A DNA stretch of 64,000 nucleotides from Clostridiales bacterium UBA1701 (GTDB lineage: Bacteria > Bacillota > Clostridia > Oscillospirales > Oscillospiraceae). Below the pieces are notes generated by a model that worked only from the letters and a program-made list of their open reading frames with translations, ran no database searches and was not told where the DNA came from. The stretch is taken from contig DCJL01000001.1 in assembly GCA_002320035.1 (NCBI GenBank), positions 13,201-77,200 on the forward strand, in the 5' to 3' direction. Positions 26,017 through 33,383 of this stretch are shown here, piece after piece (within the stretch, counting starts at the first letter, position 1; each line of letters begins with the position of its first letter). Position numbers and translations under genes: made by a program.

Positions 26017-26046
26017 TATTATTTCCCGGCCCGGGAAATTTGATAC
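26017..26046 (-). promoter_or_regulatory. putative SigF/SigG-type promoter of sigG
   Basis: On the minus strand GTATC (26042-26046) and GGAAATAATA (26017-26026) are 15 bp apart. The second fits the SigF/SigG -10 pattern GGnnAnAnTW, and the first fits four of five bases of GYATA. The site lies ~40 bases before the sigG start. It partly overlaps a palindrome ATTTCCCGG/CCGGGAAAT (26021-26039), and a small CACTCTT/AAGAGTG hairpin lies nearer the gene. Confidence 0.55.
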
Positions 26047-26110
26047 CGCCTCTCTCCGGCGCGAAAAGGGGCGAAACAGGGGAAAGCCTTGCGTTCGCAA
26101 GAAAAAAGGC

Positions 26111-26139
26111 TTGACAAACGCTTCTTATTCAGGTATATT
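26111..26139 (+). promoter_or_regulatory. rplJ-rplL promoter
   Basis: TTGACA (26111-26116), a 17-bp spacer and TATATT (26134-26139) start the L10 leader transcript. Confidence 0.85.
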
Positions 26140-26143
26140 TATC

Positions 26144-26255
26144 TGGCGCTCCGAAGACAGCAGGTGGCATCCGCCGTAATTCCTGCCGAGGACATCAACA
26201 ATATCTTGATTGTTTTTGTGTCTCTGCGTCTTTATGCCGCAGGGGTTTTCTTTTT
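26144..26255 (+). promoter_or_regulatory. ribosomal protein L10 leader with attenuator
   Basis: The stretch CCGAAGACAGCAGGTGG followed by TAATTCCTGCCGAGGAC matches the conserved core of the Firmicutes L10 leader, where L10 (with L12) binds its own mRNA. It is followed by a hairpin TCTCTGCG/CGCAGGGG (26221-26245, two G-U wobbles) and TTTTCTTTTT, an intrinsic terminator. Autogenous control by attenuation is expected. Confidence 0.85.
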
Positions 26256-26290
26256 GAGCGTGATCACTAGTGTGGAGGTGAAATACACAC

Positions 26291-26824
26291 ATGCCAAACG
26301 CAAAGGTTCTTAGCGAAAAGCAGGCGATAGTGGAAGCTCTCGCAGAGCGCATCAAAGGCGCCAGCGCCGGCATTCTGGTGGATTACAAGGGAATCACCGT
26401 GGCCGAGGACACCGCCCTGCGCACCGAGCTGCGCAAGGACGAGGTCAACTACACCGTCGTCAAGAACACCCTGACCAGAAAAGCGCTGGACAAGCTGGGA
26501 ATGAGCGATCTTGACTCTGTTCTCAACGGTACCACCTCTCTGGCCACCGCCGAGAATGACCCCATTGCACCTTTCCGTATTCTCAACGATTACAGCAAGA
26601 AGCTGGGCGAGCGCTTCAACATCAAGGCTGCCTTCATGGAGGGCAAAGTCCTGAGCGCCACCGAAATCGCCGAGATGGCAGAGCTGCCTTCCAAGGACGC
26701 TCTGTACGCCAAGGTGCTGGGCACCATGATCGCTCCCATCACGGGTCTGGCCGTCTGCCTGGGTCAGATTCTCGAGCAGAAGGGCGGCTCCGTAGAGGCC
26801 CCCGCGGCAGAAGCTGCCGAATAA
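26291..26824 (+). CDS. rplJ: 50S ribosomal protein L10
   Basis: A 177-residue L10 that anchors the L12 dimers to the ribosomal stalk. The N terminus (MPNAKVLSEKQAIVEALAER then IKGASAGILVDYKGITV) and the TVVKNTLTRKAL segment are typical. The C-terminal helix that binds L12 (PITGLAVCLGQILEQKG) is present. GTGGAGGTG precedes the ATG. It is co-transcribed with rplL 34 bases downstream. Confidence 0.97.
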   Translation: MPNAKVLSEKQAIVEALAERIKGASAGILVDYKGITVAEDTALRTELRKDEVNYTVVKNTLTRKALDKLGMSDLDSVLNGTTSLATAENDPIAPFRILNDYSKKLGERFNIKAAFMEGKVLSATEIAEMAELPSKDALYAKVLGTMIAPITGLAVCLGQILEQKGGSVEAPAAEAAE

Positions 26825-26858
26825 GCGGCAAACAAGATTTTAATTGGAGGAAATTACA

Positions 26859-27230
26859 ATGAGTGAAAAAATCACTGCCATGATTGAAGAGATCAAGGCG
26901 CTTTCCGTTCTTGAGCTCTCTGAGCTCGTCCATGCTCTCGAGGAGACCTTCGGCGTTTCCGCCGCTGCTGTCGCCGCTCCCGCTGCCGGTGGCGCCGCTG
27001 CCGCCGCTGTGGAAGAGAAGACCGAGTTCGACGTCGTCATGACCGCTTTCGGCGCTGAGAAGATCAAGGTCATCAAGGAAGTCCGCGGCATCACCGGCCT
27101 GGGCCTGGCTGAGGCCAAGGCTCTGGTCGAAGGCGTTCCCGCCAAGATCAAGGAAGGCGTTTCCAAGGAAGACGCTGAGGCTCTCAAGGCTCAGCTCGAG
27201 GCTGTCGGCGCCACCGTAGAGGTCAAGTAA
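26859..27230 (+). CDS. rplL: 50S ribosomal protein L7/L12
   Basis: A 123-residue stalk protein that recruits translational GTPases. It has the N-terminal dimerisation helices ([20 protein letters not shown]), the flexible Ala/Gly hinge ([16 protein letters not shown]) and the C-terminal domain ([20 protein letters not shown]). The ATG at 26859 is used because TTGGAGGAAA lies at proper distance and the protein then starts MSEKITAM. Confidence 0.98.
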   Translation: MSEKITAMIEEIKALSVLELSELVHALEETFGVSAAAVAAPAAGGAAAAAVEEKTEFDVVMTAFGAEKIKVIKEVRGITGLGLAEAKALVEGVPAKIKEGVSKEDAEALKAQLEAVGATVEVK

Positions 27231-27250
27231 TTATTCTTTTTCTCAAAATA

Positions 27251-27282
27251 AAAACCACTCACCAGAGGGTGAGTGGTTTTTT
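27251..27282 (+). terminator. intrinsic terminator after rplL
   Basis: AAAACCACTCACC (27251-27263) pairs with GGTGAGTGGTTTT (27268-27280) with a four-base loop and a T run to 27282. Confidence 0.92.
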
Positions 27283-27319
27283 CGTTGCCGAATCATGTCC
27301 GTGCGCCGGGGATCGGGCC

Positions 27320-27530
27320 GCTTTTTGCTATGTAAAACAGCGCAAAAAGCTGAATATGCCATTTCCTCGCCCCTTCGGGGCAACCGGAAATGATGCACGA
27401 AAACTTCATGCGCATGGCTTTGCCCGTTTTCGTGGTGTGCTGTCTGCGCATGAAGTTTTGCGCCCTAGCGCCGCATCTATATCGCTCTCAAAGGGGTATT
27501 TGCGTGCTTTCGCAGATTTTGCTTAGTAAA
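27320..27530. other. structured intergenic region without a recognisable gene
   Basis: Several inverted repeats follow each other: GCTTTTTGC/GCAAAAAGC (27320-27328, 27342-27350), GCCCC/GGGGC around 27369-27381, and a perfect 15-bp repeat AAAACTTCATGCGCA (27400-27414) with TGCGCATGAAGTTTT (27445-27459). An alternative pairing CGAAAAC/GTTTTCG overlaps the left arm of the last one, and a small TGCG/CGCA hairpin follows near 27510. No convincing coding frame was found. It could be a structured RNA, a degenerate mobile-element end or simply repeats. Confidence 0.4.
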
Positions 27531-27563
27531 AATCACTATATTTTTATCTTATATTAAATAATT

Positions 27564-27593
27564 TTGTTGCATTTATCTCAATTATGGTATAAA
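27564..27593 (+). promoter_or_regulatory. possible promoter upstream of a short doubtful ORF
   Basis: TTGTTG (27564-27569) and TATAAA (27588-27593) are 18 bp apart in an AT-rich stretch, 31 bases before an ATG with its own GGAG. Confidence 0.4.
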
Positions 27594-27624
27594 GTGGAAC
27601 CAAACAAGATATTGGAGTGATTAA

Positions 27625-27900
27625 ATGCCCGTTCTCGTTGGTATTCCCATGGATCCGCGGATTGTAAGCGTTGTCATGCGATATATTGGCCATGGCTGGC
27701 ATAACAGCGTCATCATCAGCCTTATCCGCTATAAGTTCGACGCGCCCATCACTTCCCGCTGCATCAACAATATCCGCGCCCTTCGTCCATGCAGCTCCGG
27801 CTGCGCCTGTGATTGCCGCCTCCGCTCGGCCAATCCCTGGTTCACCCCCATTCCCCCTGTCAGGCGTCCGGCCCACAATAAAAACCTTGCTTTTTTCTAG
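27625..27900 (+). CDS. doubtful hypothetical protein or gene remnant
   Basis: A 91-codon frame starting MPVLVGIPMDPRIVSV, with GGAG seven bases upstream and a promoter-like sequence before it. The second half is rich in Arg, Cys and Pro and does not look like a folded protein, so the true frame may be broken early. The opposite strand also has a 131-codon open frame (27544-27939) containing AAGSDGRVELIADKADDDAV. I recognise neither. The region may be a decayed gene. Confidence 0.25.
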   Translation: MPVLVGIPMDPRIVSVVMRYIGHGWHNSVIISLIRYKFDAPITSRCINNIRALRPCSSGCACDCRLRSANPWFTPIPPVRRPAHNKNLAFF

Positions 27901-27943
27901 AAACAGCTCGCCCGCCGTATGATGGGCGCTCATCCCCAAAGCA

Positions 27944-27975
27944 AACCCGGCATGAAGAAATCTTCATGCCGGGTT
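27944..27975. terminator. perfect 15-bp hairpin
   Basis: AACCCGGCATGAAGA (27944-27958) and TCTTCATGCCGGGTT (27961-27975) form a hairpin with two unpaired bases. There is no T run, so it may be a terminator stem or an operator-like palindrome. The following 27976-28088 shows nothing else. Confidence 0.45.
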
Positions 27976-28088
27976 CAAACTATAGATAAATTCAAGCCAG
28001 TCTGCGTGCATTATGCGCCGCCGAAATAACTGCCTTTCCAAACAGCGTCCGCCGTCCTTTTATAAATAGCGGCATTTTTAAAGAGGGC

Positions 28089-28577
28089 TCAAAAGGACCA
28101 GCGACTGCGCTTTTTCACCGGGACCTTGAACACGACCTTGTGATAGCCCTTGGTTCCTGAGCTCTTTATTTTGCGGTGGGCATCCTGGGGGAAGAAGATT
28201 GCAAAATCGTATTCCTCCAGTCTCAAAGGCAGATAGTTACATTCGTCATTGGAATATGCCACATCATGTTCTGCATCGTATTCCCAGCCGGACAGCTTGT
28301 TTCTGGGCGCATACCCTATCAGCTCCGAGCCGCCCTTCAGGACGCACTGTACGTCAATTACATTTTCGTGGTACTCCCAAGGAATGCTCTTTTCATCGGT
28401 CACAATCTCCGGCTCAAGAATCTTCAGCACGGAATCGGTGCTCCAATCTGTAAAATCCGGGTACTCGCCAGCCTCAAGCGCCGACAGGTTATAGTGCTTC
28501 AGCACCGAAATAGCCGAGTCAAGCTCCTTTGACATTCCAAAATAAAAACCTAAATTGTCAAGCGTATCAATAATCAT
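28089..28577 (-). CDS. YhcH/YjgK/YiaL family protein
   Basis: A 162-residue cupin-fold protein of the YhcH/YiaL/NanQ family. It shows the family layout: IPWEYHENVIDVQCVLKGGS, then LSGWEYDAEHDVAYS and FAIFFPQDAHRKI, with conserved His and Glu for metal binding. Members assist sugar or sugar-acid catabolism; one (NanQ) speeds anomer conversion of sialic acid. Here it is divergent from the DeoR regulator of a sugar-acid operon and probably serves the same substrate. GGGAGAA lies seven bases before the ATG. Confidence 0.88.
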   Translation of the reverse strand: MIIDTLDNLGFYFGMSKELDSAISVLKHYNLSALEAGEYPDFTDWSTDSVLKILEPEIVTDEKSIPWEYHENVIDVQCVLKGGSELIGYAPRNKLSGWEYDAEHDVAYSNDECNYLPLRLEEYDFAIFFPQDAHRKIKSSGTKGYHKVVFKVPVKKRSRWSF

Positions 28578-28650
28578 ATCATGCTTCTCCCGAAATTTTG
28601 TTTACCCGCTTTTCTTCGTATCAAGCCCGGCGGGTCTCTGCCTTAGCATA

Positions 28651-28678
28651 ATAATATCAGAATTTTTTGATAATTCAA
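28651..28678 (-). promoter_or_regulatory. promoter of the YhcH family gene
   Basis: On the minus strand TTGAAT (28673-28678) and TATTAT (28651-28656) are 16 bp apart, ~75 bases before the start. Confidence 0.55.
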
Positions 28679-28730
28679 GTGATCACATAGGCGAGAATGT
28701 ATTTTTCCATGTTCAGTCACCCGAAAACAC

Positions 28731-28799
28731 TTGACATGCCAAAGGATAAGTATTAAGTTAATCTTAGTGAATTTAACAAAGACTTTTATTTAAGATTAA
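28731..28799 (+). promoter_or_regulatory. deoR-type regulator promoter with probable operator repeats
   Basis: TTGACA (28731-28736) is followed at 17 bp by TAAGTT (28754-28759), a weak -10. Downstream, TTAATCTTA (28758-28766) and TAAGATTAA (28791-28799) form an inverted repeat. Between them TTTAACAA (28772-28779) repeats the half-site of the palindrome found before the TRAP genes. Autoregulation by the DeoR protein is inferred. Confidence 0.5.
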
Positions 28800-28822
28800 T
28801 ATAAACGGAGGACGTCACTCAG

Positions 28823-29590
28823 ATGCCGATACAAAAAAATATGAAATCAGTCAGGCTAATGCAGCTGGAGCAGTATATAACAGACAGAGAATTTGTATCA
28901 ATAGAGGAAATCTGCGATAAGTTCAATATTCACCCCAACACCGCCCGCTCGGACATAAAGGAGCTGGTGGCGCGGGGCGTTGCGCAAAAGCGCTACGGCG
29001 GCGTAACCTACTCCACCGCAAATCTTCCTATCAGCTTTCGGGAGCGCCAGGAGAAAAACATCCAGGCCAAGCGGAGCATTGGCCTGGCCGCTTCTCAGTT
29101 GCTCAATGAGGATGACGTGATATATGTGGATGCCGGAACCACCGCCTTGATGCTGTTTCTTGCGGCCAAGTCCCTTCCAAAGCGGCTGACTGTGATTACC
29201 AATAACCTTGACGTAGTAGCCTGGGCGGCAAGGAATACGGATTATACGGTATTCGTCCTGCCGGGAAAAGTAAACCGCCAGCTAAACGCGCTGGCAAGTC
29301 TTGAGACAATTGACAGCCTGAGCGCCTACAATATCAAAACTGCTTTTCTCGGGACCCGGGGCGTATCACTCAAGGGGGAGCTGAGCTCCACCTCCAACAT
29401 TGACGCTAAGCTGAAAATGACCGTGATTGCTCTGAGTGAAAGAGTTGTACTTATGGCCGATTACCAGAAAATCAACCAGACCGCCATGTTCAAATTTGCC
29501 AGCATGAGCAGCGTGGATTACTGGGCCTGCGAAGTAAACAATGAAGAAGTGCGGGGTCTTGCGGATAAATTTAACACCCTCCTTGTGTAA
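28823..29590 (+). CDS. DeoR/GlpR family transcriptional regulator
   Basis: A 255-residue repressor. The N-terminal winged helix-turn-helix (FVSIEEICDKFNIHPNTARS then DIKELVARG) is followed by the sugar-phosphate-sensing DeoRC domain (VIYVDAGTTALMLFLAAKSL, ITNNLDVVAWAA, GLADKFNTL). DeoR proteins usually release DNA when a phosphorylated sugar accumulates; a keto-deoxy sugar-acid phosphate made by the downstream kinase would fit. GGAGGACG lies before the ATG. It is followed by its own terminator and by operator-like palindromes. Confidence 0.92.
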   Translation: MPIQKNMKSVRLMQLEQYITDREFVSIEEICDKFNIHPNTARSDIKELVARGVAQKRYGGVTYSTANLPISFRERQEKNIQAKRSIGLAASQLLNEDDVIYVDAGTTALMLFLAAKSLPKRLTVITNNLDVVAWAARNTDYTVFVLPGKVNRQLNALASLETIDSLSAYNIKTAFLGTRGVSLKGELSSTSNIDAKLKMTVIALSERVVLMADYQKINQTAMFKFASMSSVDYWACEVNNEEVRGLADKFNTLLV

Positions 29591-29595
29591 TTTAA

Positions 29596-29619
29596 CTTGT
29601 TAGTTGTTAACTTAACAAG
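29596..29619. promoter_or_regulatory. inverted repeat, candidate DeoR operator
   Basis: CTTGTTA (29596-29602) and TAACAAG (29613-29619) form an inverted repeat around a GTTAAC core. The half-site resembles that of the palindrome at 29716-29740. Confidence 0.5.
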
Positions 29620-29654
29620 AATTTTTATTAAATTTTAAAAATATATTGACATAT

Positions 29655-29712
29655 GCCCGTTGAAATGTTAGCATATATACATAAAGGCAGCATTTCAACA
29701 GGCGTTTTTTTG
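29655..29712 (+). terminator. terminator after the DeoR-family gene
   Basis: GCC-C-GTTGAAATG (29655-29667) pairs with CATTTCAAC-A-GGC (29691-29703), followed by GTTTTTTT. The stem contains TTGACA (29646) just upstream, so a promoter for the TRAP operon may overlap. Confidence 0.65.
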
Positions 29713-29715
29713 TTT

Positions 29716-29740
29716 AATTTAACAATATGCTTGTTAAATT
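29716..29740. promoter_or_regulatory. 25-bp palindrome, probable operator of the TRAP/sugar-acid operon
   Basis: AATTTAACAA (29716-29725) and TTGTTAAATT (29731-29740) are perfect 10-bp arms around TATGC, 37 bases before the DctP start. The same TTTAACAA half-site occurs before the regulator gene. Confidence 0.65.
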
Positions 29741-29776
29741 GCCAAAATAACAAAACTTTATATGGAGGAAATTGCA

Positions 29777-30826
29777 ATGAAAAAGACCCTGGCGTTAATC
29801 CTTGCCCTTGTCTGCATCCTCAGCCTTGCAGCCTGCGGCAACACTGCGGCGGCCCCCGAAGAAACCAAGAGCGCTGAAAGCGCTGAAGCCAGCACGGCCC
29901 CGGCGGAACCCATTCACATTCAGTTTGGACATGACAACCTCCCCGGCGAGCCGCTGACAGAAGCCACGGAGTTCTGGGCGGAGCGTCTGAAAGAAGTTTC
30001 CGGCGGCACCATGATTCTGGATGTCTATGACTCCAGCTCTTTGGGCAGCAAGAACGACCTTCTGGACCAGCTGCTGGCAGGCGACGCGGTTATGGTCGTT
30101 GGCGACGGCGGTTTTGCAACCGACTATGGCGTTGCCGACATGGGCATAACCATGGGGCCCTATCTGTTTGAAAACTGGGAGCAAGTCGACAAGCTGGTCA
30201 ACAGCGACCTCTGGGCCGATCTCAAGTCTCAGATGGCTGAAGCCGGCATGACCATCGTCGGCGACAACTGGCAGTACGGCGCGCGCTCCACCATGGCGAC
30301 CAAGGAACTGGCCTCTCCCGCCGACTTTGCCGGACTTAAGATTCGCGTTCCCGGCAACACCGTTCAGGTTGAAGGCATGGAAGCGCTGGGCGCAAGCCCT
30401 GTGACAATGGGTCTCAGCGAGGTTTACTCCGCACTCCAGCAGGGCACCATTAACGCGGTTGAAAATCCCCTGTCCACCCTTCTGGCCAATTCCTTTGACG
30501 AAGTCTGCAAGTATTGCGTGCTTGACCGCCATGTCTACCAGATTCAGTTCGTCGTCATCGGCACCGAATTCTTCAACACCCTCACCGAAGAGCAGCAGAA
30601 CTGGCTGATCGAGACCGGCACGGAAGCCGGCGTCTATCAGAACAAGCTGATGCAGGAGGCCGAGGCCAACAACATCCAGGCGCTGAAAGACAGAGGCGTT
30701 ACCGTTACCGAAGCCGATTATGCAGCGTACGCAGAAGCCGCCAAGTCCTTCTACACCGATTCCAAGACCTCCGCGGCATGGTCCGAGGGTCTTTATGACC
30801 GCGTCCTCGCTATCATCAACGGCTAA
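29777..30826 (+). CDS. TRAP transporter DctP family solute-binding lipoprotein
   Basis: A 349-residue lipoprotein: signal MKKTLALILALVCILSLAAC with the lipobox Cys at residue 20. The DctP body is seen in FWAERLKEVSGGTMILDVYD, KNDLLDQLLAGDAVMV and the ligand-loop segment LKIRVPGNTVQVEGMEALGA, then QQGTINAVENPLS. By context it binds a sugar acid outside the cell. The ATG at 29777 is chosen for TGGAGGAAA and the signal peptide. DctQ and DctM follow. Confidence 0.94.
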   Translation: MKKTLALILALVCILSLAACGNTAAAPEETKSAESAEASTAPAEPIHIQFGHDNLPGEPLTEATEFWAERLKEVSGGTMILDVYDSSSLGSKNDLLDQLLAGDAVMVVGDGGFATDYGVADMGITMGPYLFENWEQVDKLVNSDLWADLKSQMAEAGMTIVGDNWQYGARSTMATKELASPADFAGLKIRVPGNTVQVEGMEALGASPVTMGLSEVYSALQQGTINAVENPLSTLLANSFDEVCKYCVLDRHVYQIQFVVIGTEFFNTLTEEQQNWLIETGTEAGVYQNKLMQEAEANNIQALKDRGVTVTEADYAAYAEAAKSFYTDSKTSAAWSEGLYDRVLAIING

Positions 30827-30844
30827 TTGCATTACTGATATGTT

Positions 30845-30876
30845 AATCTGCCGGATCTTCCTCCGGCAGATTTTTA
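30845..30876 (+). terminator. intra-operon hairpin between dctP and dctQ genes
   Basis: AATCTGCCGGA (30845-30855) pairs with TCCGGCAGATT (30862-30872), followed by TTTATA. It probably lowers permease transcription relative to the binding protein. Confidence 0.7.
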
Positions 30877-30898
30877 TATACGAAAGAGGTGACATTAA

Positions 30899-31411
30899 AT
30901 GAAAAAGCAACCCGGCAGCTGGCTGGAACGCATCCTGAATATCGACATAGTGATGGCAGTAATATGCATGAGCGTGCTTATTATCGTCACCTTCCTCGGC
31001 TCCGTGATGCGCTATTTCTTCAACAGCCCCTTTGTCTGGCAGGAAGAGGTGCAGATATGGATGATAATCTGGACTGTGTTTTTCGGCGGAAGTTACGCCT
31101 TCCGAAAAGGTGGCCATGTGACTATTGAAATCCTTGTGGATGCTTTTCCCCCCAAGCTGCAGAAGGCCGTGGAATGGTTTGCCTATCTCTGCGCTACCGC
31201 TGCCCTGATATTTGTCTGCTATAACTCCATTCGGCTCAATATACAGTTTTATAACACAAATAAAATTACCTCAGTGCTCAGAATTCCCTCCTATAAAATA
31301 TACTGGGCCGTTGCATTTGGCTCAATATGGATGATAATCAGCAACACGCTCTATACCGTCCGGAAACTGGTATACGGTATAGGCGGCGGGGATAAGGAGG
31401 AAGCGAGATGA
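30899..31411 (+). CDS. TRAP transporter small permease (DctQ)
   Basis: A 170-residue protein with four transmembrane helices. The family core FNSPFVWQEEVQIWMIIWTV and FRKGGHVTIEILVD is clear. It forms the membrane complex with DctM. AAGAGGTG precedes the ATG and the stop overlaps the dctM start by four bases. Confidence 0.92.
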   Translation: MKKQPGSWLERILNIDIVMAVICMSVLIIVTFLGSVMRYFFNSPFVWQEEVQIWMIIWTVFFGGSYAFRKGGHVTIEILVDAFPPKLQKAVEWFAYLCATAALIFVCYNSIRLNIQFYNTNKITSVLRIPSYKIYWAVAFGSIWMIISNTLYTVRKLVYGIGGGDKEEAR

Positions 31412-32700
31412 GCACAGCCATAATTGCCGCAATCGTCATTTTCCTTGCGCTGATGTTTCTAAAGGTCCCGGTCTTTGCAGCGGTTACGGCGGGCACCTGC
31501 ATATATCTTGTCATGACCCCTAGTGTCAACGGCATTGTTGTGGTCCAGAAGCTCATCGCGGGGATGAGCAGCATTCCGCTTCTGGCGATTCCGTTTTTTG
31601 TCTGCGCGGGTATCCTTATGAATATGTCCGGCATCACAAAGCGCATTATGACCTTCTGTGTTGCCATCACCGGCCGCATGACAGGCGGCCTGGCCCAAGT
31701 AAACGTGCTGCTTTCCACACTCATGGGCGGCTTGTCCGGCTCCAATCTGGCTGACGCCGCAATGGAAGCCAAGCTTTTGGTGCCCGAGATGGAAGCACAG
31801 GGCTATTCCAAGGAGTTCTCCTCCGTTGTCACCGCCGTTTCCGCAATGATTACGCCCCTTATCCCTCCGGGGATCGGTATGATCGTCTATGGTTCCCTTG
31901 CAAACGCCTCTGTCGGCCGCCTCTTTATCGCGGGAATAAGCATCGGCCTGCTGCTGATGGCAGCCATGATGGTACTCAACTATTTTATTGCAAAGAAGAG
32001 GGGCTATGTGAGGCTGCGTGAAGATAAGATCACGCCGCGCGAGTTCTGGATGGCCTTCAAGCAGGCCGCGCTTCCTCTGTGCCTGCCCCTGCTCATCATC
32101 GGCGGTATACGCATCGGCGTGGTCACCGCTACTGAGGCCGGTGCAGCCGCGGTGATTTTTTCCGTAGTCCTTGGGATTATCTACAAGGAACTGAATTTGA
32201 AAAAAATTCTTCAGGCCATGGTGGAAACCGTAAGCACTACCGCCAGCATCATGCTCATTATCGGCGCTGTGTCCTCGATTGCCTGGGTCTTTACAAAGGA
32301 AAAAATTCCTCAGACACTGCTTTCCGTTATCGTAAGCCATATTGACAGCAAATTTGTTTTCCTGTTGCTGGTCAACCTGTTCCTGATAATTGTGGGCATG
32401 TTCGTTGAAGGCAACGCCGCGGCGGTTATGCTCATCCCCATGCTGGCCCCCATTGCCGCAGCCTATGGAATGGATCTGATCCAGTTTGGAATGATCTGGG
32501 TGTTTAACATGTCCATCGGCGGCATAACGCCCCCCATGGGAACCCTGATATATGTCACCTGCGGCGTCACCGGCTGCAAGATAAAAGACTTCCTCCGGGA
32601 GGCAGTACCTTACTTTATTATGCTCTTCATATGCCTCATGCTTATTACGTATGTACCTCAGATTTCTCTGTGGCTGCTTGACATGATCTGGCCCGCCTGA
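31408..32700 (+). CDS. TRAP transporter large permease (DctM)
   Basis: A 430-residue, roughly 12-helix permease that couples solute uptake to Na+ or H+ entry. The family motifs MGGLSGSNLADAAMEAKLLV and ITPLIPPGIGMIVYGSLANA are present, with the late loop NMSIGGITPPMGTLIY. Translation is coupled to dctQ. Together with the binding protein it forms the importer of the sugar-acid operon. Confidence 0.95.
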   Translation: MSTAIIAAIVIFLALMFLKVPVFAAVTAGTCIYLVMTPSVNGIVVVQKLIAGMSSIPLLAIPFFVCAGILMNMSGITKRIMTFCVAITGRMTGGLAQVNVLLSTLMGGLSGSNLADAAMEAKLLVPEMEAQGYSKEFSSVVTAVSAMITPLIPPGIGMIVYGSLANASVGRLFIAGISIGLLLMAAMMVLNYFIAKKRGYVRLREDKITPREFWMAFKQAALPLCLPLLIIGGIRIGVVTATEAGAAAVIFSVVLGIIYKELNLKKILQAMVETVSTTASIMLIIGAVSSIAWVFTKEKIPQTLLSVIVSHIDSKFVFLLLVNLFLIIVGMFVEGNAAAVMLIPMLAPIAAAYGMDLIQFGMIWVFNMSIGGITPPMGTLIYVTCGVTGCKIKDFLREAVPYFIMLFICLMLITYVPQISLWLLDMIWPA

Positions 32701-32726
32701 GTTTTCGCGATGAAAGGATTAAAACA

Positions 32727-33371
32727 ATGAATACTGTGGAATACATAGAAAAATACAAAGTGATCTGCATCTGCAGAAGAATATACGGAGAAGATCTTCT
32801 CCGCCTGGCCAGGGCCCTGAACAAGGGCGGGGTGCGGATGATGGAGGTAACCTTTGACCAGGCGGATCCGGACGGAATTCGTAAAACAGCGGAAGCCATA
32901 CGCATGCTGAAACGAGAGATGAAGGACAGCATGAAATTTGGCGCGGGTACCGTGCTCAACTGTGAGCAGGTACAGGCCGCCTTTGACGCAGGCGCTGAGT
33001 ATATCATCTCCCCGAACACCAATGAGGCCGTCATTCGCCGCACAAGAGAACTGGGCATGGTTTCCATGCCCGGCGCCATGACCCCCACGGAAATTCTTCA
33101 GGCCCATGACGCCGGGGCCAATTTTGTCAAGCTGTTCCCCACAGGCTGGCTGGGCCTCAAGTATCTGAAAGATATCATGGGTCCTATAAATCACATCAAG
33201 CTTATTGCCACCGGCGGCATAACCGAGGAAAACTTCGGCGAATTTCTGAAAGCGGGAATGGTCGGCGCCGGTGTCAGCTCCAGGCTGGTAGACAAGAAAC
33301 TGCGAGAGCAGGGAAATTATGAGGAGCTGACCGCAAGGGCGAGGAAATTCACAGAAATTGCAGAAAGCTGA
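32727..33371 (+). CDS. eda: KDPG/KHG family aldolase (2-dehydro-3-deoxy-phosphogluconate aldolase)
   Basis: A 214-residue class I aldolase that cleaves 2-keto-3-deoxy-6-phosphogluconate to pyruvate and glyceraldehyde-3-phosphate. The Schiff-base Lys is Lys135 in NFVKLFPTGW. GAGTVLNCEQVQAAFDAGAE and the phosphate-binding ATGGITEENFGEFLKAG are typical. The usual active-site PGxxTPTE is PGAMTPTE. It is followed by a KDG kinase gene, which supplies its substrate. Confidence 0.9.
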   Translation: MNTVEYIEKYKVICICRRIYGEDLLRLARALNKGGVRMMEVTFDQADPDGIRKTAEAIRMLKREMKDSMKFGAGTVLNCEQVQAAFDAGAEYIISPNTNEAVIRRTRELGMVSMPGAMTPTEILQAHDAGANFVKLFPTGWLGLKYLKDIMGPINHIKLIATGGITEENFGEFLKAGMVGAGVSSRLVDKKLREQGNYEELTARARKFTEIAES

Positions 33372-33383
33372 GAGGCGGAGAAT

